Positions 24,970-34,059 of a stretch of DNA of 64,000 nucleotides are shown one piece after another. A model generated the notes under the pieces. That model did no database searches, was not told the DNA's origin, and saw only the letters and a program-made list of their open reading frames with translations. Where the stretch lies: assembly GCF_900010755.1 (NCBI RefSeq), contig NZ_CZJT01000086.1:62001-126000 (forward strand). The letters run 5' to 3'. This stretch comes from Paeniglutamicibacter antarcticus. GTDB taxonomy: Bacteria > Actinomycetota > Actinomycetes > Actinomycetales > Micrococcaceae. Every line of letters begins with the position of its first letter. The stretch's first letter is position 1. A program made the translations under genes and the position numbers.

Positions 24970-25154
24970 CCAGTTCCCCCGGCCCCCAGGGCCCCGAGTT
25001 CGGTGCTGCGTTTGGTGCTGCGTTCATCCACGCGGCAGCAAACGCGCCCCGGGCAGGCATCCGGGCACCCGGGCCCCGCTTCCGCACAGTAACGCACCAC
25101 CAGGCACCCCCACATTCACTTCCGTGAAGCGTGCCCCCATGAAAGATCTTTACA

Positions 25155-25883
25155 GTGACACTTAACATTTTCACCGCCGAGCTGTTGGGCACCATGCTTT
25201 TGCTGCTCATGGGCGGTGGAGTGGTTGCCAACGTGCTGCTGGCACGGTCCAAGGGGCTTGGCGGCGGCACCCTGATGATCAACTTCGGCTGGGGCCTTGC
25301 TGTGTTTTCCGGCGTATGGGTCGCGGCGGCCTCCGGCGCGCACCTTAACCCCGCGGTCACCGTCGGCATCTGGGTCAACGGCGACATTTCCGAATTCGCC
25401 CCCGGGGTTGCCAAGACCCTGCTGGCGGCGCTGGCATACTTTGGTGCGCAAATGATCGGGGCGATGGCGGGATCGACGCTGTGCTACCTGGCCTACAAGC
25501 AGCACTTTGACACCGAAAAAGACCCGGCACTGAAGCTGGCGGTCTTCTCCACCAGCCCCGCCATCCGCTCCTACGGGTGGAACATGCTCACCGAGGCCAT
25601 CGGCACCTTCGTGCTGGTCTTCGTAATCGCGGGCTTCGGGCAGACCCCGCATGGGCTGGGCCCGCTGGCCGTGGCCCTGCTGGTCACCGGCATCGGCGCC
25701 TCACTGGGCGGACCCACAGGGTATGCCATCAACCCGGCACGCGACCTGGGCCCGCGCATCGTCCACGCACTGCTGCCCCTGAAGAACAAGGGCGGCAGCG
25801 ACTGGTCCTACGCGTGGGTTCCGGTCATCGGGCCACTGCTGGGTGGACTCGCCGGGGGACTCGGTGCCATGGCCTTGTTCTAA
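25155..25883 (+). CDS. glpF: Glycerol facilitator, aquaporin family
   Basis: 242 residues, six membrane segments and two half-helices, the MIP fold. The two NPA motifs are HLNPAVTVG (near residue 68) and [11 protein letters not shown] (near 193); the Asp after the second NPA is the marker of glycerol facilitators versus water channels. It lets glycerol enter for GlpK to trap as glycerol-3-phosphate. The GTG start lacks a strong ribosome site (GAAAG nearby). It lies 185 bases after glpD and 248 bases before glpK in the same direction. Confidence 0.95.
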   Translation: MTLNIFTAELLGTMLLLLMGGGVVANVLLARSKGLGGGTLMINFGWGLAVFSGVWVAAASGAHLNPAVTVGIWVNGDISEFAPGVAKTLLAALAYFGAQMIGAMAGSTLCYLAYKQHFDTEKDPALKLAVFSTSPAIRSYGWNMLTEAIGTFVLVFVIAGFGQTPHGLGPLAVALLVTGIGASLGGPTGYAINPARDLGPRIVHALLPLKNKGGSDWSYAWVPVIGPLLGGLAGGLGAMALF

Positions 25884-25930
25884 ACAAGCTTTGTTCTAAA
25901 CCAGTTCCCCACCCATCCGGTTCCCCACCC
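25875..25930. repeat. Two pairs of direct repeats with a 16-base period, end of glpF
   Basis: TTGTTCTAAAC occurs at 25875-25885 (including the glpF stop) and 25891-25901; GTTCCCCACCC occurs at 25904-25914 and 25920-25930. Both pairs have a spacing of 16 bases, the same period as the repeat before glpD. The sequences differ, so a shared protein is not implied; local duplication is another explanation. Confidence 0.5.
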
Positions 25931-26131
25931 GGGGGACCCGCAACGGGCATTGGACACGAAACAGCACTGCCTTGCACCCCTGGGATGGGTGCGTCCCGAC
26001 ACGCGGTCCAGCGCGGCATTGAAGCACAGCACGCAAATCCAGTCCCCGCCCGGTACCCTCCAAGAAGGGCCGGGAAACAGGCACCCCGTCAACGAGCCGC
26101 CGGCTCGACGCAGAGAGGACCCCCCACCAGC

Positions 26132-27646
26132 ATGACCAAGTACATCATCGCCATCGACCAGGGAACCACCAGCTCCCGTGCCATCGTCTTCGACCATGCA
26201 GGTGACAGGGTTTCCACCGGGCAGATAGAACACGAGCAGATCTTCCCGCAGGCAGGCTGGGTTGAGCACGACGCCACCGAAATCTGGAACAATGTCCGCG
26301 AGGTCATCGCCGTGGCCCTGGCCGGCGGAAACCTGACCCGCCACGACATCGCCGCCGTGGGCATCACCAACCAGCGCGAAACCACGGTTGTCTGGAACCG
26401 GCACACAGGAGTGCCCGTCTACAACGCCATCGTCTGGCAGGACACCCGCACCCAGGGCATCGTGGAGGAACTCGCGGCCCACGGGGGAGTCGACCGATAC
26501 AAACAACGCGTCGGCCTGCCGCTGGCCCCGTACTTCTCCGGCACCAAGATCAAGTGGATCCTGGAAAACGTTGAGGGCGCCCGCGAACTGGCCGAGGCCG
26601 GGGACCTGCTCTTTGGCAACACCGATTCCTGGGTGACCTGGAACCTGACCGGCGGCCCCGACGGCGGCGTGCACATCACCGATGTCACCAACGCCTCCCG
26701 CACGCTGTTCATGGACCTGGAAACCCTGGCCTGGGACCCGGAGATCCTTGCTGACTTCGGCGTGCCGGCCTCCATGCTGCCGGAGATCAAGTCCTCCTCC
26801 GAGGTCTACGGGCAAGTGCATTCCTCCCAGCTCTTGCGCGAGGTCCCGATCGCCGGCATCCTGGGCGACCAGCAGGCGGCAACCTTCGGCCAGGCGGCCT
26901 TTGCCGCCGGCGAGGCAAAAAACACCTACGGCACCGGCTGCTTCCTGATCTTCAACACCGGGACAGAAATCGTCCGCTCGCAGAACGGGCTGCTGACCAC
27001 CCTTGGCTACAAGCTCGGCGACGCGGCGCCGGTGTATGCGCTGGAAGGCTCCATCGCCGTGGCCGGATCCCTGATCCAGTGGCTGCGCGATAACATCGGC
27101 ATGATCGCCACCTCGGCGGAGGTCGAGACGCTCGCGGCCAGTGTGTCTGATAACGGCGGGGTCTACATCGTCCCGGCATTCTCCGGCCTCTTTGCCCCCT
27201 ATTGGCGTGCCGATGCCCGCGGTGCCATCGTCGGGTTGACCCGCTATGCAAACAAGAACCACATTGCCCGTGCCGCCCTGGAGGCCACCGCGTTCCAGAC
27301 CCGCGAGGTACTCGATGCCGTCAACGCCGACGCCCGCGTGCCGCTGACCGAGCTGAAGGTCGATGGCGGCATGGTCGCCAACGATGCGCTCATGCAGTTC
27401 CAGGCCGACCTGCTGGGGGTCCCGGTCATCCGCCCGAAGGTCACCGAGACCACCGCGCTGGGTGCTGCCTACGCCGCGGGCCTGGCCGTCGGGTTCTGGA
27501 ACGACCTCGGGGAGCTGCGGGCCAACTGGTCCGAGGACAAGCGTTGGGAACCGACGATGGAGACCGCAGAACGCGAACGGCAGATGCGTTTGTGGAAGAA
27601 GGCCGTCACCCGCACCTTTGACTGGGTCGACGAGGACGTGCTCTAA
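26132..27646 (+). CDS. glpK: Glycerol kinase
   Basis: 504 residues from ATG 26132, the family length. It phosphorylates glycerol at C3 with ATP. FGGY-family motifs: [18 protein letters not shown] at the N terminus, the substrate-binding [14 protein letters not shown] and [19 protein letters not shown], and the C-terminal signature [20 protein letters not shown] followed by [20 protein letters not shown]. The long upstream extension of the frame into glpF is not coding. GAGAGGACCC (26112-26121) upstream could serve as ribosome site. Together with glpF and glpD it forms the complete route from glycerol to dihydroxyacetone phosphate. Confidence 0.97.
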   Translation: MTKYIIAIDQGTTSSRAIVFDHAGDRVSTGQIEHEQIFPQAGWVEHDATEIWNNVREVIAVALAGGNLTRHDIAAVGITNQRETTVVWNRHTGVPVYNAIVWQDTRTQGIVEELAAHGGVDRYKQRVGLPLAPYFSGTKIKWILENVEGARELAEAGDLLFGNTDSWVTWNLTGGPDGGVHITDVTNASRTLFMDLETLAWDPEILADFGVPASMLPEIKSSSEVYGQVHSSQLLREVPIAGILGDQQAATFGQAAFAAGEAKNTYGTGCFLIFNTGTEIVRSQNGLLTTLGYKLGDAAPVYALEGSIAVAGSLIQWLRDNIGMIATSAEVETLAASVSDNGGVYIVPAFSGLFAPYWRADARGAIVGLTRYANKNHIARAALEATAFQTREVLDAVNADARVPLTELKVDGGMVANDALMQFQADLLGVPVIRPKVTETTALGAAYAAGLAVGFWNDLGELRANWSEDKRWEPTMETAERERQMRLWKKAVTRTFDWVDEDVL

Positions 27647-27669
27647 GCACCCGAACCCCTGTCGCCGAC

Positions 27670-27704
27670 GGCCACCCACATGGTTGCACTCCATGAGGGT
27701 GGCC
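27670..27704 (+). terminator. Hairpin after glpK
   Basis: GGCCACCC (27670-27677) pairs with GGGTGGCC (27697-27704), and inside it CATGG (27679-27683) with CCATG (27691-27695). It starts 23 bases after the glpK stop. No U-run follows. It separates the glp cluster from the leuS leader. Confidence 0.5.
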
Positions 27705-27751
27705 GCCGGTTGCCCCCGCCACACCGTGGGGCAAGACCCCGGGGGTTGGGG

Positions 27752-27757
27752 TAGAAT
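27752..27757 (+). promoter_or_regulatory. -10 box of the leuS leader transcript
   Basis: TAGAAT lies seven bases before the ATG of the leader peptide, so transcription probably starts at that codon. A good -35 box is not visible at the expected distance. Confidence 0.5.
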
Positions 27758-27764
27758 ACAAAAC

Positions 27765-27791
27765 ATGAACGTTGAGCTTTTGCTAACCTAG
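27765..27791 (+). CDS. Leader peptide of leuS, MNVELLLT
   Basis: Eight codons and a TAG. Codons 5-7 are CTT TTG CTA, three consecutive Leu codons, all uncommon in this GC-rich genome where CTG and CTC dominate. It directly precedes hairpins and then leuS, so it can sense charged tRNA-Leu by ribosome stalling. It is predicted to be leaderless (TAGAAT seven bases upstream and no Shine-Dalgarno site). Confidence 0.6.
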   Translation: MNVELLLT

Positions 27792-27845
27792 CCGTATGGG
27801 TAGTACCCCCATACGGCCGCCCCTTGCATGCAAGGGGCTTTTGTG
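27791..27845 (+). promoter_or_regulatory. Attenuator of leuS: two hairpins, the second with a U-run
   Basis: Hairpin 1 pairs GCCGTATGGG (27791-27800) with CCCATACGGC (27808-27817); its 5' arm begins at the leader stop codon and would be covered by a ribosome halted at the Leu codons. Hairpin 2 pairs CCCCTTG (27820-27826) with CAAGGGG (27831-27837) and is followed by CTTTTGTG, an intrinsic terminator. A ribosome stalled for lack of leucyl-tRNA should alter folding in favour of read-through into leuS. I could not identify a strong alternative antiterminator helix, so the switching mechanism is inferred. Confidence 0.6.
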
Positions 27846-27938
27846 TGTCACGGGGGCTTTTGATCCGTCGCACACGGCCCGGCACACCCGGAACGTTCCC
27901 ACATACGCGCACGATGATGAAGAAGGCGAAACACGATA

Positions 27939-30455
27939 GTGAGCACTGAGCCCACCGGCACCGAAATCGCGGACCACGAGTCCACAGCAGCGGCCTACAG
28001 CTTCCAGGAAATGGAAGCCAAGTGGGCCCCGGTGTGGGAGAAACTAGGCGTCTTCACACCCAAGGACGACGGCAGCGCGGAGCGCCGCTACGTGTTGGAC
28101 ATGTTCCCGTACCCCTCCGGCGACCTGCACATGGGCCACGCCGAGGCCTTCGCCATGGGCGATGTGGTCTCCCGTTTCTGGCGCCAGCAGGGCTACGACG
28201 TCATGCACCCGATCGGCTGGGACTCCTTCGGCCTGCCGGCGGAAAATGCTGCCATCAAGCGCAACGCGCACCCGGCCGAGTGGACCTACGCAAACATTGA
28301 AACCCAGGCCGCCAGCTTCAAGCGCTACGCGGTGTCCTCGGACTGGGACCGCCGCCTGCACACCTCAGACCCGGAATACTACCGCTGGACCCAGTGGCTG
28401 TTCACCCGCTTCTACGACAAGGGCCTGGCCTACCGCAAAAACCACCCGGTGAACTGGTGCCCCACCGACCAGACCGTGCTGGCCAACGAGCAGGTAGTCA
28501 ACGGCGCCTGCGAACGCTGCGGCACCCAGGTCACCAAGAAGTCGCTGAACCAGTGGTACTTCAAGATCACCGACTACGCAGATCGCCTGCTCGATGACAT
28601 GGATGACCTCAAGGGCCACTGGCCCGAGCGCGTGCTGGCCATGCAGAAAAACTGGATCGGCCGCTCCGAGGGCGCCCACGTGGACTTCGTCATCGAAGCC
28701 ACCGGCACCCAGGAAGCACACAAGACCACGGTCTTCACCACTCGCCCGGACACCCTGCACGGCGCCACGTTCTTCGTGGTCGCCGCGGATGCCGAGTTGG
28801 CCAACCAGCTGGTCACGCAGGAGCACCGCGAGGCCCTGGAGGCCTACCAGGAGCAGGTCAAGGCGCTTTCCGAGATTGAACGCCAGGCCACCGAGCGTGA
28901 AAAGACAGGTGTCTTCACCGGCCGCTACGCCATCAACCCGCTCAACGGCGAAAAGCTGCCGGTCTGGGCAGCCGATTACGTGCTGGCCGAATACGGCACC
29001 GGCGCCATCATGGCGGTACCCGCACACGATCAACGCGACCTCGACTTCGCCCGCGCCTTCGGGCTGCCGGTGCGCGTGGTAGTCGACACCGGCGCCGAGG
29101 ACCCCGCCGAAACCGGCATTGCCGCAGCCGGCGAGGGAACACTGGTGAACTCCGGCGAGCTCGACGGCCTGCCCAAGGCCGCGGGCATTGCCCGCGCCAT
29201 CGAAATCGTCAAGGAAGCCGGCACGGGCGATAAGTTCGTGAACTTCCGCCTGCGCGACTGGCTGCTGTCCCGCCAGCGTTTCTGGGGCACCCCGATCCCG
29301 ATCATCCACTGCGAGCACTGCGGCGAGGTCCCGGTCCCCGACGACCAGCTGCCGGTCCGCCTGCCCGATAACCTGCGCGGCGAGGACCTGGCCCCCAAGG
29401 GCACCTCCCCGTTGGCTGCGGCCAGCGACTGGGTCAACGTGCCGTGCCCCAAGTGTGCGGCACCGGCCAAGCGCGACACCGACACCATGGACACCTTCGT
29501 GGACTCCTCGTGGTACTTCCTGCGCTTCGTGTCCCCGAACTACACCGAGGGACCGTTTGACCCGCAGGCTGTACGCGACTGGATGCCGGTGGGACAGTAC
29601 GTGGGCGGGGTTGAGCACGCAATCTTGCACCTGCTGTACTCGCGCTTCTTCACCAAGGTCATCTTCGACCTGGGCTTGATCGATGTGCAGGAGCCATTCT
29701 CCGCGCTGTTGAACCAGGGCCAGGTACTCAACGGCGGCAAGGCCATGAGCAAGTCGCTGGGCAACGGCGTGGATTTGGGCCAGCAGCTGGACAAGTTCGG
29801 CGTTGACGCGGTGCGCCTGACCATGATCTTCGCTTCCCCTCCGGAAGACGATGTTGACTGGGCTGATGTTTCCCCGGGTGGTTCGCAGAAGTTCCTGGCC
29901 CGCGCCTGGCGCGTGGCCCAGGATGTCACCTCCGAACCCGGCGTGGACCCGGCACAGGGAGACAAGGCCCTGCGCCACGTCACCCACAAGACGGTCCACG
30001 AGGCCACCGCACTGCTGGAAAGCGGCAAGTTCAACGTGGTCGTCGCCAAGACCATGGAGCTGGTCAACGCAACCCGCAAGGCCATCGACTCCGGTGCCGG
30101 CGCGGGCGATCCCGCGGTGCGCGAGGCCGCCGAGGCCACCGCGATCATCCTTTCGCTCTTCGCCCCGTACACGGCCGAGGACATGTGGGCGGCGCTGGGC
30201 CACGAGCCAGCTGTGGCCAATGCCGGCTGGCCAAAGGTCGAGGCGGCACTGCTGGTGGAAGACACCATCACCGCCGTCGTGCAGATCAAGGGCAAGGTCC
30301 GTGCACGCCTCGAGGTTCCGGTGGACATCACCGCCGAGGACCTCGAAGCCCTCGCCCTGGCCGATGAAGGAGTCATCCGCTACCTCGATGGAGCCACCAT
30401 CGCCAAGGTGATTGTGCGCGCCCCGAAGCTGGTGAACGTGGTACCTGCCTCCTAG
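27939..30455 (+). CDS. leuS: Leucyl-tRNA synthetase
   Basis: 838 residues, a class I synthetase charging tRNA-Leu. The HIGH motif appears as HMGH in [15 protein letters not shown] and KMSKS as KAMSKSLGN (near residue 600). The editing (CP1) domain between them contains [21 protein letters not shown] and the ending [18 protein letters not shown], the region that hydrolyses mischarged isoleucyl or norvalyl-tRNA. Zinc-like CERC and CPKCAAP motifs and the anticodon-binding C-terminal domain are present. GTG 27939 follows the attenuator by ~90 bases. Leader peptide and terminator suggest feedback by charged tRNA-Leu. Confidence 0.97.
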   Translation: MSTEPTGTEIADHESTAAAYSFQEMEAKWAPVWEKLGVFTPKDDGSAERRYVLDMFPYPSGDLHMGHAEAFAMGDVVSRFWRQQGYDVMHPIGWDSFGLPAENAAIKRNAHPAEWTYANIETQAASFKRYAVSSDWDRRLHTSDPEYYRWTQWLFTRFYDKGLAYRKNHPVNWCPTDQTVLANEQVVNGACERCGTQVTKKSLNQWYFKITDYADRLLDDMDDLKGHWPERVLAMQKNWIGRSEGAHVDFVIEATGTQEAHKTTVFTTRPDTLHGATFFVVAADAELANQLVTQEHREALEAYQEQVKALSEIERQATEREKTGVFTGRYAINPLNGEKLPVWAADYVLAEYGTGAIMAVPAHDQRDLDFARAFGLPVRVVVDTGAEDPAETGIAAAGEGTLVNSGELDGLPKAAGIARAIEIVKEAGTGDKFVNFRLRDWLLSRQRFWGTPIPIIHCEHCGEVPVPDDQLPVRLPDNLRGEDLAPKGTSPLAAASDWVNVPCPKCAAPAKRDTDTMDTFVDSSWYFLRFVSPNYTEGPFDPQAVRDWMPVGQYVGGVEHAILHLLYSRFFTKVIFDLGLIDVQEPFSALLNQGQVLNGGKAMSKSLGNGVDLGQQLDKFGVDAVRLTMIFASPPEDDVDWADVSPGGSQKFLARAWRVAQDVTSEPGVDPAQGDKALRHVTHKTVHEATALLESGKFNVVVAKTMELVNATRKAIDSGAGAGDPAVREAAEATAIILSLFAPYTAEDMWAALGHEPAVANAGWPKVEAALLVEDTITAVVQIKGKVRARLEVPVDITAEDLEALALADEGVIRYLDGATIAKVIVRAPKLVNVVPAS

Positions 30456-30474
30456 GAGGCTGTAACCTACAATT

Positions 30475-31575
30475 ATGGATCCTGACGACTTGCCCACCCG
30501 TTTGCCGTGGCAGAAACGCCCCGGCGACTGGGTGGGCAAGTTGCGTCAGCGGATGGCGTCCGGGGAAGCCCCCGGCCACCACGGACGCCATTTCGTCCCC
30601 GTCGGGGTGGTGACCGACTCCGCCGCGGCACTTCCTCTCGACTGGGTCCAGGCGCACTCCCGCTACCTGCGGGTGGTTCCGATGCCGGTGATGATCGACA
30701 CGCAAATCTTCTCCGAGGGCACCGACGATGTGCCCACCGAGCTGGCACTGGGCCTGGCCATGGGCCAATCGGTGCGCACCTCCCGCCCGGCGCCGGGCCA
30801 GATGTTACGCGCCTACCAGGAGCTGGCCGGCGCCGGATGCAAGCACATCATCTCCATCCACCTCTCCGGCGCCCTGTCCGGGACCGTTGAGGCAGCACGG
30901 CTCGGCGCCCGGCAATCACCGGTCCCGGTCACCGTCATCGACTCACTCACCGTGGCGCTGGCCGAGGGCTTCGCGGTCATGGACGTGCTTGAGGCAGCCA
31001 ACGCCGGCGCAAGCGTCGAGGAACTCGCCCTGCTCGCCGGCCGGGCCGCGGAAAACCACGTGTACTTCGCGGTCCCGTCCCTTGAACAATTACGCCGCGG
31101 TGGGCGCATCGGCGCCGTGGCCTCGATGCTCGGCACGCTACTGAACGTCAAGCCGATCCTCAGCGTCTGCGACGGGCACATAGTCGCCACCGAAAAGATC
31201 AGGTCCCACGCCCGCACCCTGGCCCGGCTGGTGGCCATTGCCCGCGAAGAAGCCGCCGTCCGAGGACCTGAGGCCAAGCTGGCAGTGCACTACTTCGGCA
31301 ACGAGGCTGCCGCCCGGGAAATTGTCGACGAACTTTCGGGTGTTTCAAGCACCGAGGTGCTCAGCGTTCCCGTGCCCGCGGTGCTCGGCGCCCACACCGG
31401 GGCCGGGGTGTTGGCTGTGGCAATTTCCGGTGGCACGGCGCCACCGCCGCCGGTGGCCTCCAAACCCGAACCCAAGACCCGGCCGGCCCCTGTGCGCCGC
31501 GAGCCCAAGGCCAAACGCGGCGACATTCCGGCTGCCGGCGCACCCCCGGAAGTCCAGGTCGGCGAGACCGAGTGA
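30475..31575 (+). CDS. DegV family fatty-acid-binding protein
   Basis: 366 residues. DegV proteins bind a fatty acid and, in firmicutes, serve as FakB subunits for fatty acid kinase. Family blocks: VGVVTDSAAALP, RTSRPAPGQMLRAYQELAGAG, ISIHLSGALSGTVEAARLGA, VIDSLTVALAEGF and LEQLRRGGRIGAVASMLG. The N-terminal ~40 residues and the Pro/Lys-rich C-terminal ~50 residues are extra. It starts at ATG 30475, 20 bases after leuS, and AGGAGG (30454-30459) is rather far upstream, so the gene may be read mainly through leuS coupling. A TACAAT at 30468-30473 is compatible with a further promoter. Confidence 0.88.
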   Translation: MDPDDLPTRLPWQKRPGDWVGKLRQRMASGEAPGHHGRHFVPVGVVTDSAAALPLDWVQAHSRYLRVVPMPVMIDTQIFSEGTDDVPTELALGLAMGQSVRTSRPAPGQMLRAYQELAGAGCKHIISIHLSGALSGTVEAARLGARQSPVPVTVIDSLTVALAEGFAVMDVLEAANAGASVEELALLAGRAAENHVYFAVPSLEQLRRGGRIGAVASMLGTLLNVKPILSVCDGHIVATEKIRSHARTLARLVAIAREEAAVRGPEAKLAVHYFGNEAAAREIVDELSGVSSTEVLSVPVPAVLGAHTGAGVLAVAISGGTAPPPPVASKPEPKTRPAPVRREPKAKRGDIPAAGAPPEVQVGETE

Positions 31576-31637
31576 CCCTGCGAGCATTCGGGGCGGCCAC
31601 GTCAGCTGCGTGAAATCCAGGTTATCGGAACCCCCGG

Positions 31638-33056
31638 TTACGGCGTGAGGCTTCCGTTGGCTGCCTTGTCGTGGCAGGCGGCGGCGGCCTCGGGGGCAAT
31701 GGCCGCCGCCGGACCGTCCGGGTTGCGGATGCCCAGGGCGGAGATCACCGCCCCGGCCATCATCAGCGCCGCCGAAACCAGCAGCACCCTGTGGAACGAT
31801 GCATAGCCAAGGGTCCCGCCGACGATCGCACCCGTTGAGGCGATGGCCACCAGCCCGGCAATGCGGGATACGGCATTGTTGATGGCTGAGCCGATGCCGC
31901 TTGAAGCCGCATCAATGGACCCCAGCACCGCCGCGGTCAACGGAGCCACCGTCACCGCCAGGCCGAGCCCGAAGGCCACCACCCCGGGCAGCAGCTGCCA
32001 CCAATAGTCCAGCGGCTGCGTGGAGCTGAGCATCAGCAGGAATCCGCAGCCACCCAGGAAGGGCCCGGCGGCCATGAACCACCGTGGACCGTATTTTCCA
32101 GCCAGGGTGCCAAAGAGCGTTGAGAGCGACAGTGACATGATGGTCAGCGGGATGGTGGCGAAGCCCGCGGCCACCGCCGGGTACCCGGCGACCTCCTGCA
32201 GGAAGATCGGGACGATGAACAGCCCCAGCGAGATTCCCGCGTAGATGGCCGCCGTCGCCAGGTTGCCGATCCCGAAGTTCCTGATGCGGAAGAGCCCCAG
32301 CGGCATCATCGGTTTGGCGGCACGGGACTCCCACCAGATGAACCCGGCCAGGCACACCAGCCCCACAATGAAGGGGATGAACACCAGCGGGTTCTCCCAC
32401 CCCATGCCGTCCTGCATGATCAGCGCAAAGACCGTTCCTGCCAGCCCGATGGCCGCAAGCACTGCCCCTGGCACATCGACGCGGGTACCGTGCACTTGGC
32501 GCCGTTGATCGTGCAGCTGGCCCAATAGCAGCATGGTCGCGGCGATCGGCAGCACATTGATCCCGAACACCCAGCGCCAGCCAATCGTGTCCACCAGCAC
32601 CCCGCCGAGCACCGGGCCGGCGATGAATGCGGTACCGGTCCATCCTGTCCACAACCCGATGGCCCTGGCGCGTGGCGCGTCCGCAAAGGTGGAAGTGATC
32701 ATGGCCAGGGAACTTGGCACCAGCAGTGCCGCCGCAGCACCCTGGAACAGTCGCGCAACAACCAGCACTTCTCCCGAGGGTGCCACCGCGCACAGGAGCG
32801 AGGCTGCCCCGAACAGTACCAGCCCCACCCGCAGCACGCGGACCCTGCCGTACATATCGGATAACGCACCCGCCACGAGAATCAGCGAACCCAGCGTCAA
32901 CAGGTAGCCATCGATCACCCACTGCTGGACCGCCAGGCCCCCGCCGAGGTCCCTGGCGATGGCCGGAAGGGCGACGTTCACTATTGACCCATCAAGGAAC
33001 GCCACGAACGAGGCAAGGATCGCCACCCACAGGACCACCCGCTCTTTTGACGTCAT
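31638..33056 (-). CDS. MFS transporter, DHA2 drug:H+ antiporter-like
   Basis: 472 residues with about 14 membrane segments, as in the DHA2 family. The N terminus carries the exporter signature LDGSIVNVALPAIARDL and the motif A equivalent GALSDMYGRVRVLRVG; the motif C region reads GWTGTAFIAGPVLGGVL. It should export drugs or metabolites against a proton gradient. ATG 33056 is chosen because GGAGG stands eight bases upstream; the frame continues to 33134 without such a site. It converges with the DegV gene (62 bases apart) and diverges from comEA. No local regulator is visible. Confidence 0.9.
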   Translation of the reverse strand: MTSKERVVLWVAILASFVAFLDGSIVNVALPAIARDLGGGLAVQQWVIDGYLLTLGSLILVAGALSDMYGRVRVLRVGLVLFGAASLLCAVAPSGEVLVVARLFQGAAAALLVPSSLAMITSTFADAPRARAIGLWTGWTGTAFIAGPVLGGVLVDTIGWRWVFGINVLPIAATMLLLGQLHDQRRQVHGTRVDVPGAVLAAIGLAGTVFALIMQDGMGWENPLVFIPFIVGLVCLAGFIWWESRAAKPMMPLGLFRIRNFGIGNLATAAIYAGISLGLFIVPIFLQEVAGYPAVAAGFATIPLTIMSLSLSTLFGTLAGKYGPRWFMAAGPFLGGCGFLLMLSSTQPLDYWWQLLPGVVAFGLGLAVTVAPLTAAVLGSIDAASSGIGSAINNAVSRIAGLVAIASTGAIVGGTLGYASFHRVLLVSAALMMAGAVISALGIRNPDGPAAAIAPEAAAACHDKAANGSLTP

Positions 33057-33279
33057 GTGGGGTTGCCTCCAAGATTTCAGGTATTGACCCGGCTTCGACC
33101 ACCGGTGTGCCGGCGCTCGGCCGCCACGGTTCATTGCACCTGACGCTAGAACCGGGCGCTCCGAGTGTCAACGATGCCCCAGCCCCCGGGGCGCCTCGTT
33201 TGGCCCGGGGGCGCACGGTTCTCCACAACGCGTAGGCACTGGTGTTCATCGCGCCCCCGGATGCCTTGGACTTGTGTGC

Positions 33280-34059
33280 ATGGGCAGACACGATTGGGCG
33301 GAACGTGAGGCCGACTCTCACTTGGCGCCGGCGCCGGGCCGTTTACGTTTGCTCATGGGCAGATCGGCGGTCATTGTCCTGGTGATTGGGGCATTGTGCT
33401 GGATCTCCATCTCGATTTTCATTAATCCGCTCCTTGGTGCCCCTCAACAGGTAGAAACCGTGCAGGTAGACGGTGACGAGGAACCAAACCAGGTGCCGGT
33501 TCCCACGGCGGAGCCACCGGCGGCTCCCGATTCCCCACAGCCGTCGGTGAGTGCACCAGCAGGTTCGGGCAGTTCGCCTCCGGGCAGCGGAACCAGCGTG
33601 GTGATCCACGTCATTGGTGCCGTCAAAAACCCTGGTGTTTATGAGTTGCGATTGGGCTCACGAATCCTTGACGCGGTTAAAAAGGCAGGTGGATTGAGCA
33701 AGGATGCGTTGCCCGAATCCATCAACCTTGCCGCCGAGATCAGCGACGGACAACAAATCCGCATCCCACGACGTGGCGATAAAGCGAGCATCCAGACCCC
33801 GGAACCTCCACCTGGACAGGAAGCCGCCACGGCCACCGGTGGCATCGGGGGAGTAACCCCCGGCGGGAAACTCAACATCAACACCGCCACCGGGACTGAA
33901 CTTGAAACACTCCCTGGCATCGGACCGGCCCTGGCCCAACGCATCATCGAATTCCGGCAGAGCAATGGCCCGTTCAAAAACATCGGAGAACTCGATGCCG
34001 TAAGCGGAATCGGGCCGTCTTTGCTGGCCACGCTGCGCGCCAAGGTCGGCTTCGAATGA
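33280..34059 (+). CDS. comEA: ComEA family DNA-binding competence protein
   Basis: About 259 residues. One membrane segment near the N terminus (SAVIVLVIGALCWISISIF), a Pro/Ser-rich spacer, an SLBB domain (VIHVIGAVKNPGVYELRLGSRI, near 110-165) and a C-terminal helix-hairpin-helix pair (LNINTATGTELETLPGIGPALAQRIIEFR; INELDAVSGIG-like GELDAVSGIGPSLL). It binds incoming double-stranded DNA outside the membrane for ComEC. ATG 33280 is preferred; GTG 33274 is possible. The stop overlaps the comEC start, so the pair is coupled. Confidence 0.92.
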   Translation: MGRHDWAEREADSHLAPAPGRLRLLMGRSAVIVLVIGALCWISISIFINPLLGAPQQVETVQVDGDEEPNQVPVPTAEPPAAPDSPQPSVSAPAGSGSSPPGSGTSVVIHVIGAVKNPGVYELRLGSRILDAVKKAGGLSKDALPESINLAAEISDGQQIRIPRRGDKASIQTPEPPPGQEAATATGGIGGVTPGGKLNINTATGTELETLPGIGPALAQRIIEFRQSNGPFKNIGELDAVSGIGPSLLATLRAKVGFE

